Assembly: GCA_036675345.1 (NCBI GenBank) | Contig: JAKFFE010000019.1 | Coordinates: 468,068 to 532,067, forward strand | From: JALYOC01 sp036675345 | GTDB lineage: Bacteria; Myxococcota; Myxococcia; Myxococcales; Myxococcaceae | DNA: 64,000 nt | Direction of reading: 5' to 3' | Part shown: in pieces, positions 41,405 through 50,092 of the stretch | Position numbering within the stretch: position 1 is the first letter of the stretch | How the letters are laid out: each line of letters begins with the position of its first letter | The notes under the pieces: generated by a model | The model's database searches: none | Told to the model about the DNA's origin: nothing | What the model saw: the letters and a program-made list of their open reading frames with translations, nothing else | Program-made: the position numbers and the translations under genes

Positions 41405-41480
41405 GAATAACCTCTGGGGCGGGGCGCGGCGCCCAGGGGACGCTCGACAGGCCCTGCGTTCAAAACGGTCCAACAACGGG

Positions 41481-41506
41481 CCGGGATCCCCCAAGCGGGA
41501 TCCCGG
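41481..41506 (-). terminator. Perfect 10-bp hairpin after the Gly-rich lipoprotein gene
   Basis: CCGGGATCCC-CCAAGC-GGGATCCCGG is a perfect 10-bp stem with a 6-nt loop, 22 nt downstream of the stop at 41528. There is no T-tract, so it could also be an mRNA-end stabiliser. Confidence 0.55.
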
Positions 41507-41527
41507 TGCTCGGGGTGGCGGGGTCTC

Positions 41528-43666
41528 TTACGGACAGCCCTGCATCTGGGCGGAGGCGCCGGTCACTCCCTGCAGCCCCCCGGAGGCGGCGCCGCCGTTG
41601 CCGGCGGTGCCCTGGGTGAAGCCCACCCCGGACCGGGTGAGGGTGGTGGTGCCCACGCACCAGATCCCCACCGAGTGTCCGCCCGAGCCGCCGCCAGCGT
41701 GGCCGCCGGTCCCGCCCGGACCACCCTGGCCGCCGGTGCCGCCGCACATCCCGGTGGCCCCACCGGAGGTGTTGTTGATCGGGCAGCTGCCGTCGGCGTT
41801 CCGTCCGCCGCCCAGGGCTCCCGCGCCCCCGGCGCCACCGGGGGCCCCGCTGCCGCCGCTGCCGCCATTGCCGGCGCTGCCAGAGGTCAGGGTGCTGTCG
41901 GTCACCTTGAGCGCGGAGCTGGCCGCCAGCACCGCGATCGACGCACCGCCCCCGCCGCCACGGCGACCGAAGTCACCGCCACAGCCGGGCCCGCCGCCGC
42001 CACCACCGGCGCGACCGAGGAGGTTGCTGGAGGAATCGTTGGGATAGGTGCAGTCGTCCCGATACGAGCCGCCGCTGCCGCCGCCACCGCCCCAGGTCCC
42101 GATCAAACCGGCGGTGCCGTTGCTGCCCGGGTTGGGCAGATACACGCCCGAAGCGTTGACGGTGGCCAGGGAGCCCCGGACTCCGTTGCCCCCGGCGTTC
42201 CCGGTGGCGCCGGTGGCCCCGGTCGAGCCGGAGGTGACCAGCTCCTGCGGGCCACCGCAGCCGTCACCCCAGTTGTCCACCGAGGTCCCCTTCGCGCCAC
42301 CGGCCACAGTGCCGGTGACGTTCCCGGGGTTGCCGCGGGTGGGATACACGTAGTTGTCGGTCTGGTAGTGCCCCGCGTAGCCACAGCGGTTGTCTCCCTG
42401 GAACGGGACCTGCGAGCCCGCCTGCACCGTGCAGCTGGCCGAGCAGTTGGGCCCGGAGGTCCCCGGATTGCGACCGACCGCCGCGCCGCCGTTGTTCGCC
42501 GCGCCCCCGGGAGTCCCGGCGGCGCCGTTGGCACCGGCCGCGCCCTTGCCGGCGGAGAGGACCATCTGGTCCAGTTCCAGCCCCGGCGAGTTCCTGGCCA
42601 CCAGCGCGATGCTGGAGGCCCCGTTGCCGTTGGCGTCGGTGGCGGTCACCTCCGCGGTCTTGATCTCCAGGTGGAACAGCACCGTCCCGTTGGTCACGTC
42701 CTGGGCGGTGGCCCCCACCAGCTGGTTGGTGCCGGCGTTGAGGTGGGTGGTGCCGATGTCCCACTTGGGGCGGTGGTTGCGGTCCGGATCGAACCGCGGG
42801 CTGGCCCCGTAGCCGCCGTAGATGCTGATCCCATCCGAGATCACCAGCGGCTCCTGGAACACCGGCGAACCGGCGATCACGATCCCGCGCGCGCTGCGGC
42901 TCTGGGCCGAGGCCAGCGCCGCCGAGTAGGTGGTGAACGGCTTGGCCTTGCTGCCGTCGTTCCCGCCGCCGGTGTAGTTGGTGTCCAGGTAGACGTAGGT
43001 GGCGCCGGTGAGGGTGGAGTCACATTCCACGGTGCCGCCCGCGGCCACCACCGGGTTGGGCGGCTGGTTGCAGGTGAAGCGGTCATCCCCGCTGTCGCAG
43101 GCGCGGACGCCCAGGTCACAGGTGCCACAGCCCCGGGTGGGAGGGCCGACGCAGACGTTGGCGTAGACCACGCTGGTGCCGGAGATGGTGGGGCGGGGAT
43201 CGCAGTATTCGGCGACGGTGGCGCACACCCCGCTGCCGCAGGGGTACAGCCGGTCGGTGCAGGTGTCGGTGGTGCACACCTCGTCGCAACCCGCGCCGGC
43301 GCAGGCGGCGGGGGCACAGGTGGCGGCGCCGCAGGTCACCGGGGAGTACTCGCAGCTGCCGGTGGGGCTGCAGCCGGTCACCGTCTGGCAGGGCTTGGGG
43401 GCGCAGGCGGTCTCGAAGTTCCCCTCGGTGCAACCGCAGGTCTGGGTGCAGGTGACGCTGCCGCCGCAGCCGTCGTCGTAGGTGCCGCAGCCCGCGGTCT
43501 GATCACAGTTCTGGGGGGTGCAGTTTCCTCCGTCCTGCCCCGCGTCACCGGTCTGCTGGCCGCCGTCGTCCGGGTTCCCGCCGTCTCCTCCGCCGTTGTC
43601 CGGGCCACACCCGACGGCAAACAAGACCACACCTGCGCACAGCAGCCCCAGCGACGTGGATTTCAA
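41528..43666 (-). CDS. Gly-rich lipoprotein with parallel beta-helix-like core
   Basis: 712 residues. Signal peptide ending in lipobox FAVGC, a short Gly/Asp spacer, then a Cys-rich region at 45-185 (TCTQTCGCTEGNFETAC). The middle (IYGGYGASPRFDPD, TTHLNAGTNQLVGATAQD) resembles right-handed beta-helix/DUF1565 proteins. The C-terminal 350 residues are PE_PGRS-like Gly/Ala repeats (GATGATGNAGGNGVRG, GGSGGSGAPGGAGGAG) ending ASAQMQGCP. It is probably a surface-exposed polymer or adhesion protein. Confidence 0.78.
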   Translation of the reverse strand: MKSTSLGLLCAGVVLFAVGCGPDNGGGDGGNPDDGGQQTGDAGQDGGNCTPQNCDQTAGCGTYDDGCGGSVTCTQTCGCTEGNFETACAPKPCQTVTGCSPTGSCEYSPVTCGAATCAPAACAGAGCDEVCTTDTCTDRLYPCGSGVCATVAEYCDPRPTISGTSVVYANVCVGPPTRGCGTCDLGVRACDSGDDRFTCNQPPNPVVAAGGTVECDSTLTGATYVYLDTNYTGGGNDGSKAKPFTTYSAALASAQSRSARGIVIAGSPVFQEPLVISDGISIYGGYGASPRFDPDRNHRPKWDIGTTHLNAGTNQLVGATAQDVTNGTVLFHLEIKTAEVTATDANGNGASSIALVARNSPGLELDQMVLSAGKGAAGANGAAGTPGGAANNGGAAVGRNPGTSGPNCSASCTVQAGSQVPFQGDNRCGYAGHYQTDNYVYPTRGNPGNVTGTVAGGAKGTSVDNWGDGCGGPQELVTSGSTGATGATGNAGGNGVRGSLATVNASGVYLPNPGSNGTAGLIGTWGGGGGSGGSYRDDCTYPNDSSSNLLGRAGGGGGGPGCGGDFGRRGGGGGASIAVLAASSALKVTDSTLTSGSAGNGGSGGSGAPGGAGGAGALGGGRNADGSCPINNTSGGATGMCGGTGGQGGPGGTGGHAGGGSGGHSVGIWCVGTTTLTRSGVGFTQGTAGNGGAASGGLQGVTGASAQMQGCP

Positions 43667-43793
43667 GGTGCCCCCTCGACAATGACAAAATTCAGGGGGA
43701 GCACACTACGGGCAGGCATTGACCCAGGGCAAGTCAGACCGGGAACATTTCAACCCCGCGGCATCCCCGCCAAATGGGCAAAAACCCCCAAGC

Positions 43794-44279
43794 TCAGTGG
43801 CCGGAGTGCTCGGTCTCCGGGGTGGCCTCATGGTGCAGCTCGTCCCGCAGCTTCAGCACCCGCTCGCGACAGGCCAGCAGCCGCCGCTCCAGGTCCTTGC
43901 GCTCGGTCTCGTACTGGGAGACGCCCATCCGCCGGGCCAGCTCTTCACAGGCGTCCCGGAGGGCCTCGATCCCGCCGTCGGCGCCGCCGTGGCCGCCGGT
44001 GGCCAGCGGGATGGGCGGACGGCGGGCGCGGGCCTGGGCGATCGCCTCCTCCAACCGGCGGGCCCGGGTGGAGAACGGCGAGTCGGAGGGGACCTTGGCC
44101 AGCTCCTCCAGCACCTCGGTGAAGCCCGGGTCGTGGGCCGGCTTTCCGCCCTCCAGCAGGGTCTGGTAGCGGGCCTCGGCGCGGGCAAAGGCGGCGCCGG
44201 CGTTCTCCCGACAGCCAGTGGAGACCAGCAGCAGCGCGGAGAGCAGCAGCAGGACGGCGAGCGGGGAGCGTGGGGCCAT
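43794..44279 (-). CDS. Small coiled-coil lipoprotein
   Basis: 161 residues. The signal peptide MAPRSPLAVLLLLSALLLVS ends in lipobox STGC. The mature part is helical: FARAEARYQTLLEGGK, FSTRARRLEEAIAQARAR and a C-terminal coiled coil YETERKDLERRLLACRERVL. The ATG at 44279 is chosen over 44300 because it starts right at the basic N-region. The C-terminal tail is His/Glu-rich (HHEATPETEHSGH), with weak metal-binding potential. Function unknown. Confidence 0.68.
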   Translation of the reverse strand: MAPRSPLAVLLLLSALLLVSTGCRENAGAAFARAEARYQTLLEGGKPAHDPGFTEVLEELAKVPSDSPFSTRARRLEEAIAQARARRPPIPLATGGHGGADGGIEALRDACEELARRMGVSQYETERKDLERRLLACRERVLKLRDELHHEATPETEHSGH

Positions 44280-44332
44280 GGCGAAAGGGGACGCTGGCAA
44301 GCGGGGCCTCGCGAAGCTAGGGTCCCGCGGCT

Positions 44333-44968
44333 GTGTCTGCCGCTTTCCTAGCGTTGGTGATGGGGCTCGGCCAGGGCTTCCTGCACGGGTTGGGTCCGGA
44401 CCACTGCGCCGCCGTGGCGACGCTGGGTTCGACCGCCACCCGCGGGAGCCGTCATGCCGCGATCGGGGTGGCCCTGCGTTTTGCGCTGGGGCACGCCGCG
44501 GTGCTGGGGGTGCTGGCGGGCGCCTGTCTGATGCTGGGGGTGGGCCTCTCCGAGACCTTCGAGCGCTGGGCGGAGGTGCTGGGCGGGGTGGTCTTGCTGG
44601 CGGTCGCCCTCGGCGCGCTGTTCTTCCCCGGCTCGCTCTCCCACGGTCACCCGCACCTGCCCCCGCACGCCGGCGACCACCGGCACATCCGGGTGGGCAC
44701 CGCCGCCGGGGCGCTGATGGCCCTGTCCGGGGCGCGCGGGCTGCTGCTGGCCCTGCCCCCGCTGGTGATCGGCGGCAGCCTGCACGTGGCGGCCTGGACC
44801 TACCTGCCCGGCTTCGCGCTGGGGGTGATGATCAGCATGGGCGGGTTTGGCTGGCTGTGGGCCAGCGGGATCTCCCGGCTGGGCGCCGCGGCCTCGGTGT
44901 GGGCCCACCGGGGGGTGGCCCTGGCCTCCGCCGGACTGGGCGTGTTCTGGATCGTGGTCCGGCTGTAG
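44333..44968 (+). CDS. Nickel/cobalt transporter-like membrane protein
   Basis: 211 residues with six hydrophobic helices. Helix 1 has GFLHGLGPDHCAAVATLG, matching the HX4DH signature of NiCoT/RcnA/UreH-type transporters, and a His-rich loop (SHGHPHLPPHAGDHRH) follows helix 3, as in RcnA. It could import or export Ni or Co. A -10-like TAGGGT lies 9 nt before the GTG start. Cobalt handling would fit the cobalamin genes, though those are 23 kb away. It converges on the receiver-DUF4388 gene with a 4-nt gap. Confidence 0.65.
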   Translation: MSAAFLALVMGLGQGFLHGLGPDHCAAVATLGSTATRGSRHAAIGVALRFALGHAAVLGVLAGACLMLGVGLSETFERWAEVLGGVVLLAVALGALFFPGSLSHGHPHLPPHAGDHRHIRVGTAAGALMALSGARGLLLALPPLVIGGSLHVAAWTYLPGFALGVMISMGGFGWLWASGISRLGAAASVWAHRGVALASAGLGVFWIVVRL

Positions 44969-44972
44969 GCGG

Positions 44973-46298
44973 TCAGCCCGGCCGGGCCTCGAGGATGGTC
45001 AGCGCCACCAGCGAGTAGAGGAACCCGTACACCACGTGATCCGGGCGGCCGGCCATCGCCAGCAGCTCGGCCACGGTGCGGGTGCCGTCCACCTTGGGCA
45101 GCAGCTCCGCTTCCCACTTCTCCAGCTCGATCTCGTTGAGCGCGTAGGCCGGCTGGAGGGAGGGGATCAGCCGGTCCTCGGGGTTGAGCACCCGCCGCAG
45201 CCGGTCCGGCTTGTACAGCTTCTTGATGCCCCGGATGATCAGGTTGGCGGGGTGGACGTCCAGCTTGATCGACTCCTTGTTGGCCTTGTCGCGGAAGGAC
45301 ATCACGTACTGGCCGTCCTCCCAGCCGAAGGCGGAGTAGATGATCGCTTTGACCTGCTGGCCCACGTAGTACAGCCGCTCGGTGTCCTTGAGCAGCCCGC
45401 GCTCCACCAGCACGTCCCCGGTGCGGCGGCTCTGGGCCTGGGCCACCGCGGCGGCGTCGGTCAGCTGCTCGGGCTTGATCTTCCCCACCCGGACCAGGAA
45501 CTGACCGAAGCGGTCCGCGGCCAGGTTGGAGAGGGCGAACACCGGCATCCCCTTCTCGAAATAGATGACCTTCTTCACCTTGCCGCGCTGCACGCCCAGC
45601 TCCCCGGTCTCCTTGGAGAGGTAGAAGGCGGTGATCAGCGAGGGGAGGTTGTCCCGCAGCTCGCCCCGGCGGCTGCTCTTGGTGTCCGGGAGCTGGCCGG
45701 TGGAGGTGGTGCGGGGCGAGGCGGAGGGGGCGCGGGGCGGCGCCTTCTGCCCGGCGGGCATGGCGGCGGCGGTGAGGTGATCCCCGCGAAGGTCCGCGGT
45801 GAGGTTGCCGCCGGAGACCTTGATCCGCCCGGTCAGCTCCATCGCGTCCTGGGGATGGTCCTCGTCGACGTCGATGTCCAGCTCGACCTCGAAGGCGTCC
45901 TCGATGGAGCCGGCGGTGTCCACCTTCTTCTCCGCCGGGACCAGCTTGGCCATCGCCTCCAGCAGCTTCTGGGCCTCGAAGGGCTTCTCGAAGTAGCCGG
46001 CGGCGCCGTACTTCTGGCGGGCCTCCAGGGCGTGCTTGCCGCCCTTGAACACCCCGGTGACGAAGATCAGGGGGAGGTCGGGCTGCTCCTTCCGCAGCTG
46101 CTCGGCCAGGTGGTACCCCATCATGTCGGGGAGCAGGATATCCAGGACCGCCGCCCGGGGCGGATCCGCCCGGGCAGCTTCCACTGCTTGCTTGCCCTTC
46201 GCAGCGGAGATCACGGAGTAGCCCGCGTCCTCGAACAGCTGCGTCAGGAGCGACAAGAGTTCCTGGTTGTCGTCGACGACGAGGATCTTCGGAGCCAT
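44973..46298 (-). CDS. Receiver-domain protein with DUF4388 (PATAN) output
   Basis: 441 residues. N-terminal receiver: KILVVDDNQE, phosphorylation Asp53 in AAVLDILLPDMMG, conserved YFEKPFE Lys at about 105. After an Ala/Pro linker a DUF4388 region covers about 225-400 (FYLSKETGELGVQRGKVKKV, IYFEKGMPVFALSNLAADRF, LFLVERGLL-like helix, YSAFGWEDGQYVMSFRD). Such proteins are abundant in myxobacteria and act in motility and development signalling. No cognate kinase is adjacent. Confidence 0.9.
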   Translation of the reverse strand: MAPKILVVDDNQELLSLLTQLFEDAGYSVISAAKGKQAVEAARADPPRAAVLDILLPDMMGYHLAEQLRKEQPDLPLIFVTGVFKGGKHALEARQKYGAAGYFEKPFEAQKLLEAMAKLVPAEKKVDTAGSIEDAFEVELDIDVDEDHPQDAMELTGRIKVSGGNLTADLRGDHLTAAAMPAGQKAPPRAPSASPRTTSTGQLPDTKSSRRGELRDNLPSLITAFYLSKETGELGVQRGKVKKVIYFEKGMPVFALSNLAADRFGQFLVRVGKIKPEQLTDAAAVAQAQSRRTGDVLVERGLLKDTERLYYVGQQVKAIIYSAFGWEDGQYVMSFRDKANKESIKLDVHPANLIIRGIKKLYKPDRLRRVLNPEDRLIPSLQPAYALNEIELEKWEAELLPKVDGTRTVAELLAMAGRPDHVVYGFLYSLVALTILEARPG

Positions 46299-46370
46299 CG
46301 GGCCAGCGACCTTAGCAGAGCCGGCACGTTTGCCTGCGCAGAAGTTCGCCCATTGATATACGCAGGCGCC

Positions 46371-46736
46371 GTGACCCGCCTCGCGCTCGCCGCCGGTCTG
46401 CTGCTGTTCGCCCCGCTCGCCTGGGCCCAGACGGGCGAGGACGCGGGAGAGGGACAGGACGCAGGCGTGGTCGACGCCGGGACCACCGCCGGAGACGGCG
46501 GCTCCCAGGGCGAAGGCGGCGCGGACCGCGACAACCCGGAGGGGGACGACTCCACCGGGCGCGTGGTGACCGTATGCAACTTCAGCTACGAGTGCACCCG
46601 GGGCTTCACCTGCCAGGATGGCCGCTGCGTGTGGACCCGCTACCGCGACGCCACCGGCGGCTTCTGTGGTGGGGTCAGCGGCGTGCTCCTGCTGGGCGGG
46701 GTGTTCGCCCTCACCCGCCGACGCTCGTCCCGCTAG
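46371..46736 (+). CDS. Small secreted protein with MYXO-CTERM-like tail
   Basis: 121 residues, GTG start. A signal peptide (RLALAAGLLLFAPLAWAQTG) precedes an acidic Gly/Asp spacer (DAGEGQDAGVVDAG), a Cys-rich segment (CNFSYECTRGFTCQDGRC) and a C-terminal GGFCGGVSGVLLLGGVFAL membrane helix with a basic end (TRRRSSR). Cys followed by a helix and an Arg cluster is the layout of the MYXO-CTERM sorting signal, although the usual consensus around Cys is not exact. The protein is probably processed and anchored at the cell surface. Confidence 0.65.
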   Translation: MTRLALAAGLLLFAPLAWAQTGEDAGEGQDAGVVDAGTTAGDGGSQGEGGADRDNPEGDDSTGRVVTVCNFSYECTRGFTCQDGRCVWTRYRDATGGFCGGVSGVLLLGGVFALTRRRSSR

Positions 46737-46886
46737 CCGGGAGGGGGATTTTCACCCACCCTCCCAGGTGGAAGACCCGGGTCGAACTCGCTGGAACCCC
46801 AACCGGCCGTGCCCTTGAGTAAGGCGGCCGACGTTCTCACCGGGCAGGCAACCTTCCCCCACTTCCGAACCGCGCCGGACCCAAAT

Positions 46887-47330
46887 ATGACGGACGGAAT
46901 GTCGCAGCGGGAAACGCCGGGCAAAGGAAGCCTGGAACGCAAGAACGTGGTTCGGAACGCAGCCCCAGACGCAGACGCCGAGGCGGATGCAGTGGCGGAT
47001 GCCGCCTCGGCGCGGTTTCGTTCCCATTTCGGAGAGACCCTGCGGAGCGCGCGGCTGCGGCTGAAGCTGACCCAGGACGGGCTGGCCCAGCGCAGTGATC
47101 TCTCGGTGGACGCGGTCCGGCGGATCGAGGCCGGGCGGTTCTCTCCCTCGCTGGACACCCTGCGGAAGCTGTCGGTGGGGCTGCAGCTGTCCTTGCCCAC
47201 CCTGTTCCAGGCGATGGACGGGGAGCGGCCGGCGCCGGTCGCCGAGCTGAGCGACTACCTCTCCCAGCGCTCGCCCCGGGAGCTGAAGCTGGCGTGGAAG
47301 GTCCTGCGGGCCATGTTCGACGACCGCTGA
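46887..47330 (+). CDS. XRE-family HTH regulator
   Basis: About 147 residues. A charged, Ala/Asp-rich N-terminal arm is followed by a Cro/C1-type HTH: FGETLRSARLRLKLTQDGLA, QRSDLSVDAVRRIEAGRFSP, SLDTLRKLSVGLQLSLPTLF. A helical C-terminal part (ELKLAWKVLRAMFDDR) may dimerise. ATG 46887 chosen; 46899 also possible. The codons of the arm contain a perfect 9-bp inverted repeat (CCGAGGCGG at 46978 and CCGCCTCGG at 47002). Confidence 0.88.
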   Translation: MTDGMSQRETPGKGSLERKNVVRNAAPDADAEADAVADAASARFRSHFGETLRSARLRLKLTQDGLAQRSDLSVDAVRRIEAGRFSPSLDTLRKLSVGLQLSLPTLFQAMDGERPAPVAELSDYLSQRSPRELKLAWKVLRAMFDDR

Positions 47331-47373
47331 CCCCGCCGTTGCTTTCGCCCGTCCCATTTCGTAGGCACGGCGC

Positions 47374-48798
47374 ATGGCCGACAAGCTGTTGACGCGGGAG
47401 AAGGGTTTTTCCGAGTGGTACGTGGACCTGGTCCAGAAGGCCAAGCTGGCCGACTACTCGGACGTGAAGGGCTGCATGGTGATCCGTCCCAACGGCTACG
47501 CCGTCTGGGAGAACATCCAGAAGGTGCTGGACGGGATGTTCAAGGCCACCGGGCACCAGAACGCCTACTTCCCGCTGCTGATCCCGGAGAGCTTCCTCAA
47601 GAAGGAGGCGGAGCACGTGGAGGGCTTCTCCCCCCAGCTGGCGGTGGTGACCCACGCCGGAGGCAAGGAGCTGGAGGAGAAGTACGTCATCCGGCCCACC
47701 TCGGAGACGATCATCAACTCGATGTTCAGCCGCTGGATCCAGAGCTACCGGGATCTGCCGATGCTGATCAACCAGTGGGCGAACGTGATGCGCTGGGAGA
47801 TGCGCACCCGCCTGTTCCTGCGCACCACCGAGTTCCTCTGGCAGGAGGGCCACACCTGCCATGAGACCGAGGCCGACGCGGAGGCGGAGACCCTGAAGAT
47901 GCTGGAGGTGTACCGGGTGTTCGCCGAGGACTACATGGCGATGCCGGTGATCGTGGGCCGCAAGTCGGAGACGGAGAAGTTCGCCGGCGCCCTGCGCACC
48001 TACTCCATCGAGGCGATGATGCAGGACAAGAAGGCGCTGCAGGCGGGCACCTCCCACAACCTGGGCCAGAACTTCGCCAAGGCCTTCAACACCCGGTTCC
48101 AGGGTCGGGACGGGCAGCAGCACCACGTGTGGCAGACCTCGTGGGGCGTCTCCACCCGGCTGATCGGCGCCTTGATCATGACCCACTCCGACGACATGGG
48201 CTTCGTGTGCCCGCCCAAGCTGGCGTCGCTGCACGCGGTGATCGTCCCCATCCTCAAGGGGGAGGAGAAGGCGCAGGTGGTGGAGAAGGCCCATGCGCTG
48301 GGCGCGGACCTGCGCAAGCTGGGGCTGATCGTGAAGGTGGACGACGACGAGGCCAAGAGCCCGGGCTGGAAGTTCGCCGAGTACGAGCTGACCGGCGCCT
48401 GCCTGAAGATCGAGCTGGGCCCCAAGGACCTGGCGCAGAACCAGTGCGTGATCTCCCGCCGGGACGACCGGAAGAAGGAGTTCGTCCCCCTGGATCAGGC
48501 CGCGGCGCGCGCGCAGGCGATGCTGGAGCAGATGCAGAAGGATCTGTTCGAGAAGGCCAAGCAGTTCCGCGACGCGCACACCTTCGAGGTCAACTCCTGG
48601 GAGGAGTTCCAGGCCAAGGCGGACGACGGCTTCCTGGTCGCCCACTGGTGCGAGGACGCCAAGTGCGAGAAGGAGATCAAGGAGAAGACCGCGGCCACCA
48701 CCCGGAACCGGCCCTTCAACTTGGCGCAGGAGCCGGGCAAGTGCGTGAAGTGCGGGAACGCCTCCCCGGGCCGGATCGTGTTCAGCAAGGCGTACTAG
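47374..48798 (+). CDS. proS: Prolyl-tRNA synthetase (eukaryote/archaeal-like type)
   Basis: 474 residues, the length of the short ProS form without the bacterial insertion domain. Class II motif 2 is EKYVIRPTSE...RTRLFLRTTEF, motif 3 ends LIGALIMTHSD; the C-terminal anticodon domain and a terminal CEDAKCEKEIKE / CVKCGNASPG zinc-like segment end KAY, the tyrosine-terminated tail typical of this ProS type. Many bacteria use this form. It charges tRNA-Pro in the cytoplasm. Confidence 0.96.
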   Translation: MADKLLTREKGFSEWYVDLVQKAKLADYSDVKGCMVIRPNGYAVWENIQKVLDGMFKATGHQNAYFPLLIPESFLKKEAEHVEGFSPQLAVVTHAGGKELEEKYVIRPTSETIINSMFSRWIQSYRDLPMLINQWANVMRWEMRTRLFLRTTEFLWQEGHTCHETEADAEAETLKMLEVYRVFAEDYMAMPVIVGRKSETEKFAGALRTYSIEAMMQDKKALQAGTSHNLGQNFAKAFNTRFQGRDGQQHHVWQTSWGVSTRLIGALIMTHSDDMGFVCPPKLASLHAVIVPILKGEEKAQVVEKAHALGADLRKLGLIVKVDDDEAKSPGWKFAEYELTGACLKIELGPKDLAQNQCVISRRDDRKKEFVPLDQAAARAQAMLEQMQKDLFEKAKQFRDAHTFEVNSWEEFQAKADDGFLVAHWCEDAKCEKEIKEKTAATTRNRPFNLAQEPGKCVKCGNASPGRIVFSKAY

Positions 48799-48809
48799 CG
48801 GATCCCCCC

Positions 48810-49232
48810 ATGGCCACGTCGCTGCGCGCCAACATCGACGTGGACGATCTGGAGAAGGGCCTCGCCTTCTACCGGGACGCGTTCGGGCTGCGGGTCTCCC
48901 GCCGCCTGGGCGATGGCTGGGCGGAGCTGTCCGGCGGATCGTTCGTGATCGATCTGCTGGTGAAGGCGCCAGGATCGCTCCCCTTCTCCGGCGCCTCCAG
49001 CGGACGTGACTACCAGCGGCACTGGACCCCGGTGCACCTGGACTTCTGCGTGGAAGATCTGGAGGCCACCGTGGCCCGCGCCCTCCAGGCAGGGGCCCGT
49101 CAGGAGGGGGAGATCCTGGATCGGCCGTTCGGGAGGATGGCGCTCCTCCGGGATCCCTTCGGGCACGGGCTGTGTGTGTTGCAGCTGGTGAAGGGCGACT
49201 ACGATCGGCTCCCGGGAGTGGTCCGGAGCTGA
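48810..49232 (+). CDS. VOC-family (glyoxalase-like) protein
   Basis: 140 residues. The vicinal-oxygen-chelate pattern is clear: ANIDVDDLEKGLAFYRDAFG, LDFCVEDLEATVARALQAGA, and MALLRDPFGHGLCVLQL with a metal Asp/His. Substrate unknown. It follows proS by 11 nt, so the two may be cotranscribed. Candidate roles include glyoxalase-like detoxification or antibiotic binding. Confidence 0.85.
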   Translation: MATSLRANIDVDDLEKGLAFYRDAFGLRVSRRLGDGWAELSGGSFVIDLLVKAPGSLPFSGASSGRDYQRHWTPVHLDFCVEDLEATVARALQAGARQEGEILDRPFGRMALLRDPFGHGLCVLQLVKGDYDRLPGVVRS

Positions 49233-49251
49233 GCCCGCGTCTTGCCCTCCT

Positions 49252-49983
49252 TCACACGTTGAGAACCCCGACGGTGACCAGGATCGGACCGCAGGTCAGC
49301 CAGAGGATCTCCCACCAGCGGAGTCGACCCGTGAACCACTGGTCCCGGAGCGCTGCCCAACAAAGCAGGGTGGGCACGACCCAAGTGGCCAGGGGCGCCA
49401 GGCCATAGCCCCAACTGGCGAGGATCTGCCGGATCCTCATCCGCTTGCGGAGCGCGAACACCAGCAGGTCGAACAGGAACACGGTGGTCACCAAGAAGCC
49501 CAGTGAGGCGGGCCGCCACAGGACCGACTTCGCGATATCGGAAGCGAAGGCCACGTAGCCAGGGGCATGACGCACACCCGGTTGGCTCGCGCGCCAGCTC
49601 TGACTGACCTCGCTGAGGCTCCCCATGCAGAGGAGGAAGATCGTCAGGCTCAAGGCTCCGAAGACCACGGCCCGACCGGCTCCCGATGGGCGGGTGAACT
49701 CGCGGGCGGCCTTCCGCGGGGTATAGGTCCAGCGCAGCACCGTGCGCAGGAACGCGAGCGGGGTGAAGCTCCGTTGCCAGGGGAGCGGATCCAGCCGGTG
49801 TTCTTCCCAGCAGCGTCCGCATCGTTGATAGCGCGCTGCCTCGGGCGCTGCGCACACGGCGCAGGCGAACCCTCCGCACCTGCCGCAGGTGACCAGCGCC
49901 TCCTGCTGGGGATGGAGCCCACACCGTGCACCTGGCGCGGACTCGGTCTGCTGGTGCGGGGCTGGCAGGTGATTGGGCTCCAC
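49252..49983 (-). CDS. B-box zinc finger + Yip1-like membrane protein
   Basis: About 243 residues. N-terminal zinc-finger-like cysteines: CGLHPQQEALVTCGRCGGFA, CAVC and CGRCWEEH. Then several membrane helices (VVFGALSLTIFLLCMGSLSE, LGFLVTTVFLFDLLVFALRK, LAPLATWVVPTLLCWAALRD) arranged as in Yip1-domain proteins. The GTG at 49983 is chosen as the first start that precedes the Cys region without crossing the divergent asnB-like promoter. Function unknown. Confidence 0.7.
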   Translation of the reverse strand: MEPNHLPAPHQQTESAPGARCGLHPQQEALVTCGRCGGFACAVCAAPEAARYQRCGRCWEEHRLDPLPWQRSFTPLAFLRTVLRWTYTPRKAAREFTRPSGAGRAVVFGALSLTIFLLCMGSLSEVSQSWRASQPGVRHAPGYVAFASDIAKSVLWRPASLGFLVTTVFLFDLLVFALRKRMRIRQILASWGYGLAPLATWVVPTLLCWAALRDQWFTGRLRWWEILWLTCGPILVTVGVLNV

Positions 49984-50092
49984 GGCTCGCGGATAGGGTC
50001 TTACAGGAGCTCTTTGAATTCCAGGCCGCACCCCCTCCAACCGGCATTCCCTGCGGCTTTGCCTCCCGGAAGCAGGCATCATCAACCCCACG

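Noticed and set aside
37472..41410. A 1312-codon open frame on the plus strand opposite the giant lipoprotein
   Set aside because: Low-complexity His/Gly/Arg/Gln composition and no motif; the minus-strand frame has a signal peptide, lipobox and Cys modules.
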